Positions 17,631 through 26,394 of a stretch of DNA of 64,000 nucleotides are shown piece by piece; positions within the stretch are counted from its first letter, which is position 1, and the number at the start of each line of letters is the position of its first letter. The DNA lies in NCBI GenBank assembly GCA_019454225.1, contig CP075370.1:3714001-3778000 (forward strand). The letters are read 5' to 3'. The notes beneath the pieces were generated by a model. That model had not been told where the DNA came from and searched no databases. It saw only the letters and a list, made by a program, of their open reading frames with translations. Origin of the DNA: Paracoccaceae bacterium. Its GTDB lineage: Bacteria > Pseudomonadota > Alphaproteobacteria > Rhodobacterales > Rhodobacteraceae. The translations under genes and the position numbers were made by a program.

Positions 17631-18314
17631 ATGGACGACCGCAACGCCCCCCCGCTGAACCCGCTGCCGCCGGTGGTCTGGCTGCTGGCCCTGCCGGTGA
17701 TCGCGATGGAGGTGGTCGTGGGCCTTGGCGCATCGGGGCTGGTGGGCGGCCCGGGGGCGGTCGGGTGGCGGCTGGATGCGGTGCAGCGGTTCGCCTTCTC
17801 GCCCGAGCTGGCGCGCTGGATGTGGGCGAACGACACCTGGCCCGCGGCGGGGATGATGCGGTTCGTCAGCTATCCGCTGGTGCATGTGAACCTGACGCAC
17901 ACGCTGTTCGTGGTGGTGTTCCTGCTGGCCCTGGGCAAGTTCGTGGGCGAGGTGTTCCGGGGGTGGGCGGTGCTGGCGGTGGTGCTGGGTGCGACCGTCG
18001 CCGGGTCGGTGAGCTATGCCGTGGTGCCCTGGATCGAGATGCCGATGATCGGGGGCTATCCGCCGGTCTACGGGCTGATCGGGGCCTTCACCTTCATCCT
18101 GTGGACGAACCTCGGCCAGCGGGGGGCGAACCGGGCGCGGGCCTTCACGCTGATCGGGATGCTGCTGGCGGTGCAGTTCGTGTTCGGGCTGCTGTTCGGG
18201 GGCGGGCCGGAATGGGTGGCCGACATCGCGGGCTTCGCGGCCGGGTTCCTGCTGTCCTTCGTGGTCAGCCCGGGGGGCTGGGCGCGGGTGGTGGCGAAGC
18301 TGCGGGACCGATAG
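17631..18314 (+). CDS. Rhomboid-family membrane protein, probable pseudoprotease
   Basis: The 227-residue protein has six predicted membrane helices and the rhomboid layout, but the catalytic residues are missing. The GxSG motif of helix 4 is replaced by GGYPPVYGL (residues 141-149), with Tyr143 at the Ser position. The helix-6 histidine is Asp198 in WVADIAGF. The HxxxHxxxN motif reads HVNLTHTLFV, without the Asn. It is therefore unlikely to cleave substrates and may act like an iRhom or derlin-type binding protein. The start at 17631 has GGAG 8 nt upstream. It is divergent from trpS, and the first GTCCCAC element follows 8 nt after its stop. Confidence 0.88.
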   Translation: MDDRNAPPLNPLPPVVWLLALPVIAMEVVVGLGASGLVGGPGAVGWRLDAVQRFAFSPELARWMWANDTWPAAGMMRFVSYPLVHVNLTHTLFVVVFLLALGKFVGEVFRGWAVLAVVLGATVAGSVSYAVVPWIEMPMIGGYPPVYGLIGAFTFILWTNLGQRGANRARAFTLIGMLLAVQFVFGLLFGGGPEWVADIAGFAAGFLLSFVVSPGGWARVVAKLRDR

Positions 18315-18322
18315 CGTGGGGC

Positions 18323-18395
18323 GTCCCACGATGGGACATTTTTTAATGTCAACGATTCCAATGGGTTGGGGTGTTCGTCTTAACCACTTTTTAAC
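18323..18395 (+). repeat. Composite intergenic element, copy 1 (palindrome + TTAA-N7-TTAA)
   Basis: The element starts with the perfect palindrome GTCCCACGATGGGAC (18323-18337), followed by T6 (18339-18344), so this copy could also end rhomboid transcription. A second short inverted repeat (CAAC/GTTG around CCAATG) follows, then TTAA-CCACTTT-TTAA (18380-18394), which matches the CtrA full-site pattern. The same architecture recurs at 27779 and 47868, always between a plus-strand gene end and a minus-strand gene end. Confidence 0.8.
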
Positions 18396-18401
18396 ACTCG
18401 C

Positions 18402-18423
18402 CCCGGGCCCCCTTCGGCCCGGG
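18402..18423. terminator. GC-rich stem-loop between convergent genes
   Basis: CCCGGGCC (18402-18409) pairs perfectly with GGCCCGGG (18416-18423) around a 6-nt loop. It lies 17 bp beyond the stop of the minus-strand BNR protein gene. No T-tract follows on either strand within a few bases, so it may act as a 3-prime stabilising hairpin rather than a classical intrinsic terminator. Confidence 0.45.
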
Positions 18424-18440
18424 TCACGGGTGCCTGCCGG

Positions 18441-19598
18441 TCAGGCGCGTTCCAGAACCTCGACACAGAGCACGGTCGGCAGGTGGCGGGCGATTTCCTG
18501 CCAGCTGTCGCCTTCGTCGGTGCTGGCAAAGACCGACCCCGAGTTGGTGCCGAAATAGACGCCGGCAGGTTCCGCCGTATCGCCCGCCATGGCCTGCCGC
18601 AGGACGGTGAAGAAGCAGCCGCGCTGTGGCAGCCCGTCGCGCATCGCGGCCCAGGTGGCGCCGCCGTCGCGCGACCGCCAGACCGCCGCCGCCGCATCGG
18701 GCGGATAGCGCCCTGCCATGTCGCCGTTGAGCGGCAGCGTCCAGACCGTCTGCGGGTCGCGCGGATGCACACGGATCGGGAAGCCGAAGGTCGAGGGCAG
18801 GCCCGCCGTGATGTCATCCCAGCTGCGCCCGCCGTCGTTGCTGCGGAACACGCCATGATGGTTCTGCTGGTAGAGCACGTCGCCCTTGCCCCCGGGCGCC
18901 CGCATCATGTTGTGCACGCAATGGCCGGTGTCGCCGTCCTTCGGTGCCGCCGGATGGTCGTGATGGCAGGCCTCGGCATTCGACAGCCGGTTGCGGCGTT
19001 CCCATGTGGCGCCGCCATCCTCGGAGGCGAAGACACCGGCGGCCGAGATGGCGACCCACAGCTTTGCCGGGTCGGCCGGATCGGCGACGATGGTGTGCAG
19101 CGTCAGCCCGGCCGCACCGGGTTGCCAGCTGTCGGACGAGGGGTGATCGGTCAGGCCGCGCAGTTTCTGCCAGGTCCGGCCGCCGTCGTCGCTGGCCACC
19201 AGCGTCGCGGGCTTGGCACCGGCATAGAGCCGGCCATGGGCGTGGGCCAGCGACCAGATCTGGGCGAATTCATCGGCAAAGGGCGGATCTCCGGGCTGCC
19301 AGCCGATCATTGCCGCGAAATCGGCATCGTTCGCGGCCCATTCGTCCATCTGACCCTTCGTCAGCTTTGACAAGGTCCAGCCGGTTCCGCCGTCGTCGCT
19401 GCGCCAGACCCCCGCGCCGAACCAGTCGCCCCCGCCGCCTGCCCAGATCGTGCCGGTCGCCGGGTCGCCGGTGGCGTGGTTGATCGGCCAGCCACCGCAG
19501 AACGGGCCGGACAGGCGCCAATCCTGACGGTCGCCGGAATCTTCCAGCAGAAACAGTCCTTTGGTCGTTCCGACCATGAGTGTCCTGGGGGTGTGCAT
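18441..19598 (-). CDS. BNR/Asp-box beta-propeller protein (sialidase-like fold)
   Basis: The 385-residue protein carries six Asp-box (BNR) repeats of the form S-x-D-G-G-x-T-W at about residues 67, 136, 192, 253, 309 and 359, so a six- or seven-bladed propeller is expected. There is no signal peptide and no sialidase catalytic Arg triad or Tyr/Glu pair that I can see. A histidine cluster (CHHDHP, 211-216, then GHCVHN) may bind metal. Proteins of this type are widespread and mostly uncharacterised. The ATG at 19598 has an AGGAG site upstream. It lies 74 bp downstream of murJ on the same strand and may be co-transcribed. Confidence 0.82.
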   Translation of the reverse strand: MHTPRTLMVGTTKGLFLLEDSGDRQDWRLSGPFCGGWPINHATGDPATGTIWAGGGGDWFGAGVWRSDDGGTGWTLSKLTKGQMDEWAANDADFAAMIGWQPGDPPFADEFAQIWSLAHAHGRLYAGAKPATLVASDDGGRTWQKLRGLTDHPSSDSWQPGAAGLTLHTIVADPADPAKLWVAISAAGVFASEDGGATWERRNRLSNAEACHHDHPAAPKDGDTGHCVHNMMRAPGGKGDVLYQQNHHGVFRSNDGGRSWDDITAGLPSTFGFPIRVHPRDPQTVWTLPLNGDMAGRYPPDAAAAVWRSRDGGATWAAMRDGLPQRGCFFTVLRQAMAGDTAEPAGVYFGTNSGSVFASTDEGDSWQEIARHLPTVLCVEVLERA

Positions 19599-19672
19599 CG
19601 CGCCTCTCCTCGCCTGCCGCAGGGGAAGGCTACGCCGGTTCGGCGCTTTCGGAAACCCCCGGCGGCAGCGGA

Positions 19673-21217
19673 TCAGGGCTTGCGGCGGAAAGCGGCGGCC
19701 AGTTCGGCCAGGCGGAACGCGCCAAGCGCCGCGCCGGCGGCGAAGTACACCGCGATCCCGGCGGCCACCAGCAGCGCAAGCGCCAGATAGCGCAGGCCGG
19801 GCAGCCCCAGCATCGGCCCGAGCAGCAGCGCCACGCCCCAGAGCGCGCCCCCCATCACCACCGAGGCCAGCGCGATGCGCGGCAGGCGATGGCGGAACCG
19901 GTCGTCGAAGGCGGCCGCCTCGCCCATCCCGCGGGTGCCGCGCCAGAGCTGCCAGACCATCGTCCAGCCCGCGACGGTGGTCGCCAGCGCCGCCGCCATG
20001 AAGCCGATCACCGGCATCAGCGACACGGCAAGGGCGGCGTTGACCAGCATCGAGACGACGGCATAGCGGAACGGGCGGCGCGTATCCTCGCGCGCGTAGT
20101 AGAGCGGCTGGAACACCTTGTGCAGCACGAAGGCGGGCAGGCCCAGCCCGTAGGCGGCGAGGGCCAGCGCGGTGGCCGCCGTGTCGTCGGCGGTGAAGGC
20201 GCCGCGTTCGAACAGCACCGCGCAGAGCGGCATGGCGATGACGACCAGCGCCACCGCCGCGGGCAGCGTCAGCGCCAGGGCGAATTCGCTGCCACGGTTG
20301 AAGCTGTCGCGGCCGCCCTGGGCATCGCCCGCCTGCAGGCGGCGGCTGAGATCGGGCAGCAGCACGGTGCCGATGGCGATGCCCACAACCCCCAGCGGCA
20401 ACTGGTACAGGCGGTCGGCGTAGGACAGCCAGGCCACCGCGCCCTCGGTGAAGCTGGCGACCTGGCGGCCGACCAGCAGGTTGACCTGCACCACGCCACC
20501 GGCCAGCACGGCGGGCGCGGCGATCACCAGAAGGCGCCGCAGGTCGGGGGTGAGGCGCGGCCAGCCGGGCGAGAACGAGAAGCCCAGCCTGCGGGCGGCA
20601 AACCAGGTGAACGCCAGCTGCGCGATGCCCGTCACCGGCACCGTCCAGGCCAGCGTCAGCCCCATGTCCCAGCCCGCGCGGTCGGCGACCAGCATGGCGG
20701 CGATGAACATCAGGTTCATCAGCACCGGGACGAAGGAGGCCTCGGTGAAGCGGCCATGCGCGTTCAGCACGCCCGAGATCAGCGCCACCAGCGAGATGAA
20801 TAGGATGTAGCAGAACGAGATGCGGCCGAAGAGCACGGCGAGGTCGAACCGTTCGTCGCCGGAAAAGCCCGCGGCCATCGCCCAGACCAGCCAGGGCATC
20901 AGCAGCGTGCCCGCCACCGCGAACAGCAGCAGGATGCCGCCCAGCCCGTTGAAGGCATCGCGGGCGAAGGCGCGGGCGTCGCCGCCGCTTTCGAGCTTCT
21001 TGGAGAAGAGCGGCACGAAGGCCTGGTTGAACGCGCCCTCGGCAAAGAAGCGGCGGAACATGTTGGGCAGGCTGAAGGCCACGAGAAAGGCCTCGGCCAC
21101 CGGTCCGGCGCCGAGATAGGCCGCCATCATCACGTCGCGCACGAAGCCCGCGCCGCGCGACAGCAGCGTCCAGCCGCCGACGGTGACGAAGCCGCGGATC
21201 AGGCGGACGGGCTTCAT
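19673..21217 (-). CDS. murJ: Lipid II flippase MurJ
   Basis: The 514-residue inner-membrane protein has about 14 hydrophobic helices of the MOP superfamily. It flips undecaprenyl-linked peptidoglycan precursor (lipid II) to the periplasm. The N-terminus VGGWTLLSRGAGFVRDVMMAAYLG and the following PNMFRRFFAEGAFNQAFVPLF segment are the family signature, including the conserved arginines of the central cavity. Length is standard. Its ATG overlaps the glnD stop by 4 bases, an arrangement common in Rhodobacterales. Confidence 0.96.
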   Translation of the reverse strand: MKPVRLIRGFVTVGGWTLLSRGAGFVRDVMMAAYLGAGPVAEAFLVAFSLPNMFRRFFAEGAFNQAFVPLFSKKLESGGDARAFARDAFNGLGGILLLFAVAGTLLMPWLVWAMAAGFSGDERFDLAVLFGRISFCYILFISLVALISGVLNAHGRFTEASFVPVLMNLMFIAAMLVADRAGWDMGLTLAWTVPVTGIAQLAFTWFAARRLGFSFSPGWPRLTPDLRRLLVIAAPAVLAGGVVQVNLLVGRQVASFTEGAVAWLSYADRLYQLPLGVVGIAIGTVLLPDLSRRLQAGDAQGGRDSFNRGSEFALALTLPAAVALVVIAMPLCAVLFERGAFTADDTAATALALAAYGLGLPAFVLHKVFQPLYYAREDTRRPFRYAVVSMLVNAALAVSLMPVIGFMAAALATTVAGWTMVWQLWRGTRGMGEAAAFDDRFRHRLPRIALASVVMGGALWGVALLLGPMLGLPGLRYLALALLVAAGIAVYFAAGAALGAFRLAELAAAFRRKP

Positions 21218-23985
21218 CCCTTCGCGCGCTCCGCACCCTCGGCGATGGCCTGGCGCAGCTTGCGTTCCAGCGCCTCCTGCTTCGACCGGGCGTGCAGCTT
21301 GAGGCCGAACATGTCCTTGACGTAGAAGGTGTCGACCACCTGGGCGCCATAGGTCGCGATGACCGCGCTGGCGATGTAGATGTTGTTGTTCGCCAGGGTT
21401 CGCGTCAGGTCATACAACAGTCCGGGGCGGTCGCGGGTGTCGACCTCGATGATCGTGTAGATGTCGGACCCGTCGTTGTCGAAGATGATGTGGGTGGGAA
21501 AGCGGAACTCGCGCTCGCGCTTCTTCATGCGGTCCTTGTCGCGGAACGCCTCGCGGGGGACGACCTCGCCCTTGAGGGTGCGCGCGATGACGGTCCGGAG
21601 ACGGGGCAGGCGGCTGTCCTCGTAGGGGTGGCCGTCGGCATCCTGCACCCAGAACACCGCCGTCGCGTAGCCGTCCTTCGAGGTATAGGTGCGCGCATCC
21701 ACCACGTTCGCCCCGGCCAGCGTCAGCGCCCCGGCAAGGCGCGAGAAGATGCCGGGGTGGTCGGCCAGTGCGAAGGCCGCGCGGGTGGCGTCGCGGTCGG
21801 GGTCGGGATGCAGGTCGATGCGGATTTCGGCATCGCCGATGCCGCGCAGCAGGCGGGCGAACACCTCCTGCGTTTCGGTCGGCAGGCCCTGCCAGTAGGG
21901 CGCGTAGTGCCGTGCCAGTTCCGCCTCGATCTCGGCGGGGGACCAGCCGGACAGGCGGGGCCGCAGCAGGCCCTTGGCCTCGTCCTCGCGGTTCACGCGG
22001 TTGACGGCCTCGAGCCCGCCCTCCAGCGCCGCCGCGGTGTCGCGGTAGAGCTTGCGCAGCAGCATGGCCTTCCAGTTGTTCCAGGTGGTCGGCCCGACAC
22101 CGCGGATGTCGCAGACCGTCAGCACGGTCAGCAGGTCCAGCCGCCTGCGGGTCTTCACCGCCTTGGCGAAGTCGCGCAGCGTGCGGGGGTCGGACAGGTC
22201 GCGCTTCTGCGCCATGTCGGACATCAGCAGGTGATGGCGCACCAGCCATTCGACGGTTTCGCTTTCCTCGGGGTCGAGGCCCAGCCGGGGGCAGATGCGG
22301 CGCGCGAGCTGGGCGCCCAGGATCGAATGGTCCTCGGGTCGGCCCTTGCCGATATCGTGCAGCAGGAGCGCGACATAGAGCACCCGCCGGTTCACCCCCG
22401 CCTTGAGGATGCCGCTGGCCACGGGCAGTTCTTCCACCAGTTCGCCGCGCTCGATCTGGTCCAGCACGCTGATCGTCTGGATGATGTGCTCGTCCACCGT
22501 GTAGTGGTGGTAGACGTTGAACTGCATCATCGCCACCACCGGCTCGAATTCCGGCAGGAAGGCCGACAGGACGCCCAGTTCGTTCATCCGGCGCAGCGCG
22601 CGTTCGGGATTGCCGTGCTTCAGCATCAGGCCGAGGAAGATGTCGGCGGCGGCGGGGTCGGCGCGCATCGCGTCGTCGATCAGGTGCAGGTTCGCCGCAA
22701 CCAGCCGCATCGCGTTGGGATGGATCAGATAGCCGGTGCGCAGGCCTTCGTCGAACAGGCGCAGCAGGTTCAGCTTGTCCGACAGGAAGGCGCCCGGGTC
22801 GGCCACGTCGATGCGGCCATGCAGCAGGCGGTAGCCCGCCGCCACCTTCCGGGGCCTGCGCAGAAGGCCCGCGATCGCGCTTTCCAGCCGCGCCTCGGGC
22901 TTGACGTGCCGCGCCTCGAGCCCGGTCAGGAAGATGCGCGTCAGCTCGCCGACCCTGGTCGCGTGGCGGAAGTAGTCCTGCATGAAATGCTCGACCGCCC
23001 GCCGTCCGCCGGTGTCGCGGTATCCCATGCGCGCCGCAACCTCGACCTGGGCGTCGAAGGTGAGCTGATCCATGGCGCGGCCGGCGATGTAATGCAGGTG
23101 GCAGCGCACCGCCCAGAGGAAATCCTCGGCCCGGCGGAAGGTCTCGTATTCATCGCGGGCGAACAGGCCCGCATCGACCAGACCGGCGGCAAAGGGCACG
23201 CGGTGCAGGTACTTGCCGATCCAGTAGAGCGTCTGCAGGTCGCGCAGGCCGCCCTTGCCCTCCTTGACATTGGGTTCGAGCATGTAGCGCTGGCCACCCT
23301 GCCGCTTGTGCCGGTCGGCGCGTTCGGCGAGCTTGGCCTCGATGAACTGCGGGCCGGTGTTGCGGAACAGGTCGGACCACAGCCGGTCATCCAGTTCGTC
23401 GGCCAGCGGGCGGTACCCGCTCAGGAAGCGATGTTCCAGCAGCGCCGTGCGGATGGTGATGTCATCGCGGCCGAGGCGGATGCAGTCCTTCACCGTGCGG
23501 CTGGCATGGCCGACCTTCAGCTTCAGGTCCCAGAGGATGTAGAGCATCGTCTCGATCACGCTTTCCGCCCAGGGCGTGATCTTCCACGGGGTCAGGAACA
23601 GCAGGTCGACATCGGAATGCGGCGCCATCTCGGCCCGGCCATAGCCCCCCACGGCCAGCACCGCCAGCCGTTCGGCCCCGGTCGGATTGGGCAGCGGATG
23701 CGCGATGGTCGTGGCGACGCCCAGCGTCGCGGTCACGAGGTCGTCGGTCAGCCGCGCCTGCGCGCGGATCAGCGCGCGGGCATCGAGCGGGCGGTCGGCG
23801 AAGGCCGCGGCAAGACGGGCCTGGGTGTCGGCCCGGGCGGCGGCAAGGTGGCGCACCGCGATGGCGCGCAGCCCGCCGGTCGCCCCGCGCGCCTCGTCCG
23901 CGATGGCCTGCACAAGGTCCCCGGCATCAGGCATCGTGTCGAGGAACGGGGGTGTGGGGACGCTGCCCGCCACGGCGGTCGCCAT
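21214..23985 (-). CDS. glnD: [Protein-PII] uridylyltransferase/uridylyl-removing enzyme
   Basis: This large sensor of nitrogen status uridylylates PII at low glutamine and removes UMP at high glutamine. Domains in order: nucleotidyltransferase (GGYGRAEMAPHSDVDLLFL, about residues 113-131 from the chosen start), a GlnD-type helical domain, an HD hydrolase domain (LLHDIGKGRPEDHS) and two C-terminal ACT domains (AGANVVDARTYTSKDG; RPGLLYDLTRTLANNNI). I chose the ATG at 23985, with AGGA upstream and 28 bp clear of the upstream stop. An ATG at 24054 would give 946 rather than 923 residues but overlap the upstream gene by 41 bp. Confidence 0.95.
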   Translation of the reverse strand: MATAVAGSVPTPPFLDTMPDAGDLVQAIADEARGATGGLRAIAVRHLAAARADTQARLAAAFADRPLDARALIRAQARLTDDLVTATLGVATTIAHPLPNPTGAERLAVLAVGGYGRAEMAPHSDVDLLFLTPWKITPWAESVIETMLYILWDLKLKVGHASRTVKDCIRLGRDDITIRTALLEHRFLSGYRPLADELDDRLWSDLFRNTGPQFIEAKLAERADRHKRQGGQRYMLEPNVKEGKGGLRDLQTLYWIGKYLHRVPFAAGLVDAGLFARDEYETFRRAEDFLWAVRCHLHYIAGRAMDQLTFDAQVEVAARMGYRDTGGRRAVEHFMQDYFRHATRVGELTRIFLTGLEARHVKPEARLESAIAGLLRRPRKVAAGYRLLHGRIDVADPGAFLSDKLNLLRLFDEGLRTGYLIHPNAMRLVAANLHLIDDAMRADPAAADIFLGLMLKHGNPERALRRMNELGVLSAFLPEFEPVVAMMQFNVYHHYTVDEHIIQTISVLDQIERGELVEELPVASGILKAGVNRRVLYVALLLHDIGKGRPEDHSILGAQLARRICPRLGLDPEESETVEWLVRHHLLMSDMAQKRDLSDPRTLRDFAKAVKTRRRLDLLTVLTVCDIRGVGPTTWNNWKAMLLRKLYRDTAAALEGGLEAVNRVNREDEAKGLLRPRLSGWSPAEIEAELARHYAPYWQGLPTETQEVFARLLRGIGDAEIRIDLHPDPDRDATRAAFALADHPGIFSRLAGALTLAGANVVDARTYTSKDGYATAVFWVQDADGHPYEDSRLPRLRTVIARTLKGEVVPREAFRDKDRMKKREREFRFPTHIIFDNDGSDIYTIIEVDTRDRPGLLYDLTRTLANNNIYIASAVIATYGAQVVDTFYVKDMFGLKLHARSKQEALERKLRQAIAEGAERAKG

Positions 23986-24013
23986 GGCGGGGTCCTGCGG
24001 CCGGTCGCCCGGC

Positions 24014-25183
24014 TCAGAACCCGGCGCCGGCAAAGCTGCGTGGGGCCGGGTCAATCACCAACACCTGGTTGTTGCGGATCGTGGCCACCGCCAGCCCGCG
24101 TTCGTTCGTGCCGTCGGCGCGCAGCCGGAAGATGCCGTTCACCCCCACGAAACCCGAGTTCTGGGTCAGCGCCCCCCCGGTCAGCGCGTTGGACTGGCCG
24201 TTGCGCACCAGCGCGCCGATGGCCGCGATCCCGTCATAGGCGAGGCCCGAGATCGGATGCGGCGGCTCGCCGAAGGCGGCCTGGTAGCGCGACTGGTACT
24301 GCTGGTAGAGCGCGGGATCGGGCAGCGCGAACCAGCCGCCCTGCACCGAGGGCAGGCCGAGCGTGGCCTGCGGGATATCCCATCGCGTCAGGCCGATGAA
24401 CTGCTGGCCGGTCAGCCCCGCATCGCGCAGGAGCTGGGTGACAAGCGGCAGCGCCCCGGCCGTGTCGGCCGTCAGGAACAGCGCGTCGGCCCCCGCGGCC
24501 CGGGCCGAGGCGGCGATGCCGGGCACCGCCTGGGCGATGCCGTTCTGGCTGAATTCATAGCCTTGGGTCGCGACAACCGCCCCGCCCGAGCGCGCCACGC
24601 CCTGCTGGATCGCGGCGCGACCCAGCTCGCCCGCCGCCGTGCGGTCATGCACCACCATGATGCGCCGCTTGCCCTGGCGGCTGGCATAGGCCGACAGCCG
24701 CTCGGCGGTGTTGCGGAATGTCGGGCCCAGCACGAAGACGTTGCCGCCCGCGATGTCGGGATTGTTCGAGAAGGACAGCACGTTGATCCCGCGCGCCGCC
24801 ATCGCGACGCCCGCGGCATTGGCCTCCTGCGCGAAGACCGGGCCGAGGATGATGCGCGCCCCCTCGTCCGCGGCGCGGATCGCCATCGCCTGGGCCTGCG
24901 CCGGCTGGCCGCCGGTCTGGTAGACCCGCAGGTCGATGCGCGCGGCCGAGCCGAGGTCGGAAATCGCCAGCCGTGCCGCGTTCTGCAGGCTGCGCGCCAG
25001 CAACTCGTCGGACGCCTGCCCCGATCCGCCGGGCACGAGCAGCGCCACCGGCACCGGCGCCGAGGTGTCGATCAGCGGGCCGCCGCCCGGCGAGGTCACG
25101 GTGCAGGCCGCCAGCATGCCGAAGGACAGGACGGCACCGACGCGCCGGAGCGCCTTGCGGGCGCGGGAAAGCCAAGACACCAT
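24014..25183 (-). CDS. Penicillin-binding protein activator LpoA-like lipoprotein
   Basis: The 389-residue protein has a lipoprotein signal with lipobox LAAC (Cys27). A periplasmic-binding-protein type I fold follows (PVPVALLVPGGSGQ, then LGLTRWDIPQATLG and a typical GLAYDGIAAIGALV). This matches the C-terminal domain of LpoA, which activates PBP1a in gammaproteobacteria. In alphaproteobacteria only the binding-protein domain is present, so the partner is uncertain. The ATG at 25183 has GAGG upstream. The neighbourhood (rsmI divergent, yraN next) mirrors the yraL-lpoA-yraN group of E. coli, which supports the name. Confidence 0.85.
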   Translation of the reverse strand: MVSWLSRARKALRRVGAVLSFGMLAACTVTSPGGGPLIDTSAPVPVALLVPGGSGQASDELLARSLQNAARLAISDLGSAARIDLRVYQTGGQPAQAQAMAIRAADEGARIILGPVFAQEANAAGVAMAARGINVLSFSNNPDIAGGNVFVLGPTFRNTAERLSAYASRQGKRRIMVVHDRTAAGELGRAAIQQGVARSGGAVVATQGYEFSQNGIAQAVPGIAASARAAGADALFLTADTAGALPLVTQLLRDAGLTGQQFIGLTRWDIPQATLGLPSVQGGWFALPDPALYQQYQSRYQAAFGEPPHPISGLAYDGIAAIGALVRNGQSNALTGGALTQNSGFVGVNGIFRLRADGTNERGLAVATIRNNQVLVIDPAPRSFAGAGF

Positions 25184-25275
25184 GCGACAACCTCGTGACC
25201 AAGCGGACTTGCGTTGCGGGGACACTAGGGCGAAGCCTGCGCGATGTAAACTTCGCCGGAAGCGGGGACGGGCCG

Positions 25276-26217
25276 ATGAGCGACAGAGACCTGCCGACCG
25301 CCGGGGCTGCCGCGCCGGTTCCCGCCGATGCGGCGGCCGGCGGCGCGGCGCGCCGTGTCCGGCTGGACCCGGGGCTGTACGTCGTCGCCACCCCGATCGG
25401 GGCGGCGCGCGACATCACGCTGCGCGCGCTCGACATCCTGGCCTCGGCCGATGTGCTGGCGGCCGAGGACACGCGGACGCTGCGCCATCTGATGGAAATC
25501 CACGGCATTCCGGTGGCCGGGCGCCCGCTGGTGCCCTACCACGACCACAACGGCCCGGCCGCCCGTCCCCGCCTCCTGGCCCTGCTGGGCGAGGGCCGGT
25601 CGGTGGCCTATGCCTCCGAGGCCGGCACGCCGCTGGTCGCCGATCCGGGGTTCCAGCTGGCGCGGGCGGCGGCGGCGGCGGGACATCCCGTCCTGGCGGC
25701 CCCCGGGGCATCGGCGGTGCTTGCCGCGCTGACCGTGGCGGGCCTGCCGACGGACCGGTTCCTGTTCGCCGGGTTTCCCCCCGCAGCGGCCGCCGCGCGG
25801 CTGGCCTTCCTGCGCGAGGTCACGGCGGTTCCGGCGACGCTGGTGCTGTTCGAATCGCCGAGACGGATTCACCGATTGTTAGATGATCTGCGCACAACAT
25901 GCGGAGAAGGGCGCCAGGTGGCGGTCTGCCGCGAACTGACGAAACGACATGAGGAGATCCTGCGCGGACGGCTGGACGAGGTGATGCGCCGGATGGGCGA
26001 TACCGACCCGCGGGGCGAGATCGTGGTGGTGCTGGACCGGGGCGAGGCCGCGGTGGCCAGCGCCGCCGACGCCCGGGCCGCGCTGGCGGCGGCGCTGCCC
26101 GGGCGATCGCTGCGCGACGCAGCGGCCCTGGTGGCGCGGGACCTGGGCCTGCCGCGGCGCGACGTCTATCAGATGGCGCTGCGGATGTCGGGAACGCCGG
26201 ACGGCGAGGACGATTGA
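25276..26217 (+). CDS. rsmI: 16S rRNA (cytidine(1402)-2-prime-O)-methyltransferase
   Basis: The 313-residue SAM-dependent enzyme methylates the ribose of C1402 in 16S rRNA. The TP-methylase fold is clear: LYVVATPIGAARDITLRALDIL, AEDTRTLRHLM, and the SEAGTPLVADPG loop (usually SDAGTPLISDPG; here Glu replaces Asp). The late VLFESPRRIHRLLDDL is also diagnostic. About 27 extra residues precede the conserved core. The start at 25276 follows a GGGACGGG stretch. It is divergent from the lpoA-like gene; a 7-bp inverted repeat (25229-25235/25251-25257) lies in the shared leader. Confidence 0.95.
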   Translation: MSDRDLPTAGAAAPVPADAAAGGAARRVRLDPGLYVVATPIGAARDITLRALDILASADVLAAEDTRTLRHLMEIHGIPVAGRPLVPYHDHNGPAARPRLLALLGEGRSVAYASEAGTPLVADPGFQLARAAAAAGHPVLAAPGASAVLAALTVAGLPTDRFLFAGFPPAAAAARLAFLREVTAVPATLVLFESPRRIHRLLDDLRTTCGEGRQVAVCRELTKRHEEILRGRLDEVMRRMGDTDPRGEIVVVLDRGEAAVASAADARAALAAALPGRSLRDAAALVARDLGLPRRDVYQMALRMSGTPDGEDD

Positions 26218-26394
26218 ACGGGCAGCCGGGCCCGCCGCGGCGCGGCCGGATCGACGGCCATCCCGCGGGGCGGGCGTGACCAAGGCCGGGCGGGCGTGAA
26301 CGGCGGATGGTTCGGTGTCGGCGGCCGGCGGGCGGGCAGCGAACGTCGGGCCCGGCGGAAACCGGGAACGGATGGGCGGGAAGCGGGTGAACGG

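Noticed and set aside
18339-18344. Reading all GTCCCAC palindromes as simple intrinsic terminators
   Set aside because: Only copy 1 has a full T-tract. Copy 2 has none, and all share extra downstream motifs, so a plain terminator does not explain the conservation.
18354-18358. GANTC methylation sites in the composite elements
   Set aside because: GATTC occurs in copy 1 and GAATC in copy 3 at different offsets, and copy 2 has none, so this is not a shared feature.
19599-21350. Upstream extension of the BNR propeller frame across murJ
   Set aside because: The extension overlaps murJ on the same strand in a different frame and is Arg/Ala/Pro-rich noise. An AGGAG site supports 19598.
26268-26299. 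Two GGGCGGGCGTGA repeats with a 20-bp period before yraN
   Set aside because: Only two copies in a low-complexity GC stretch; likely a chance or slippage duplication without visible function.
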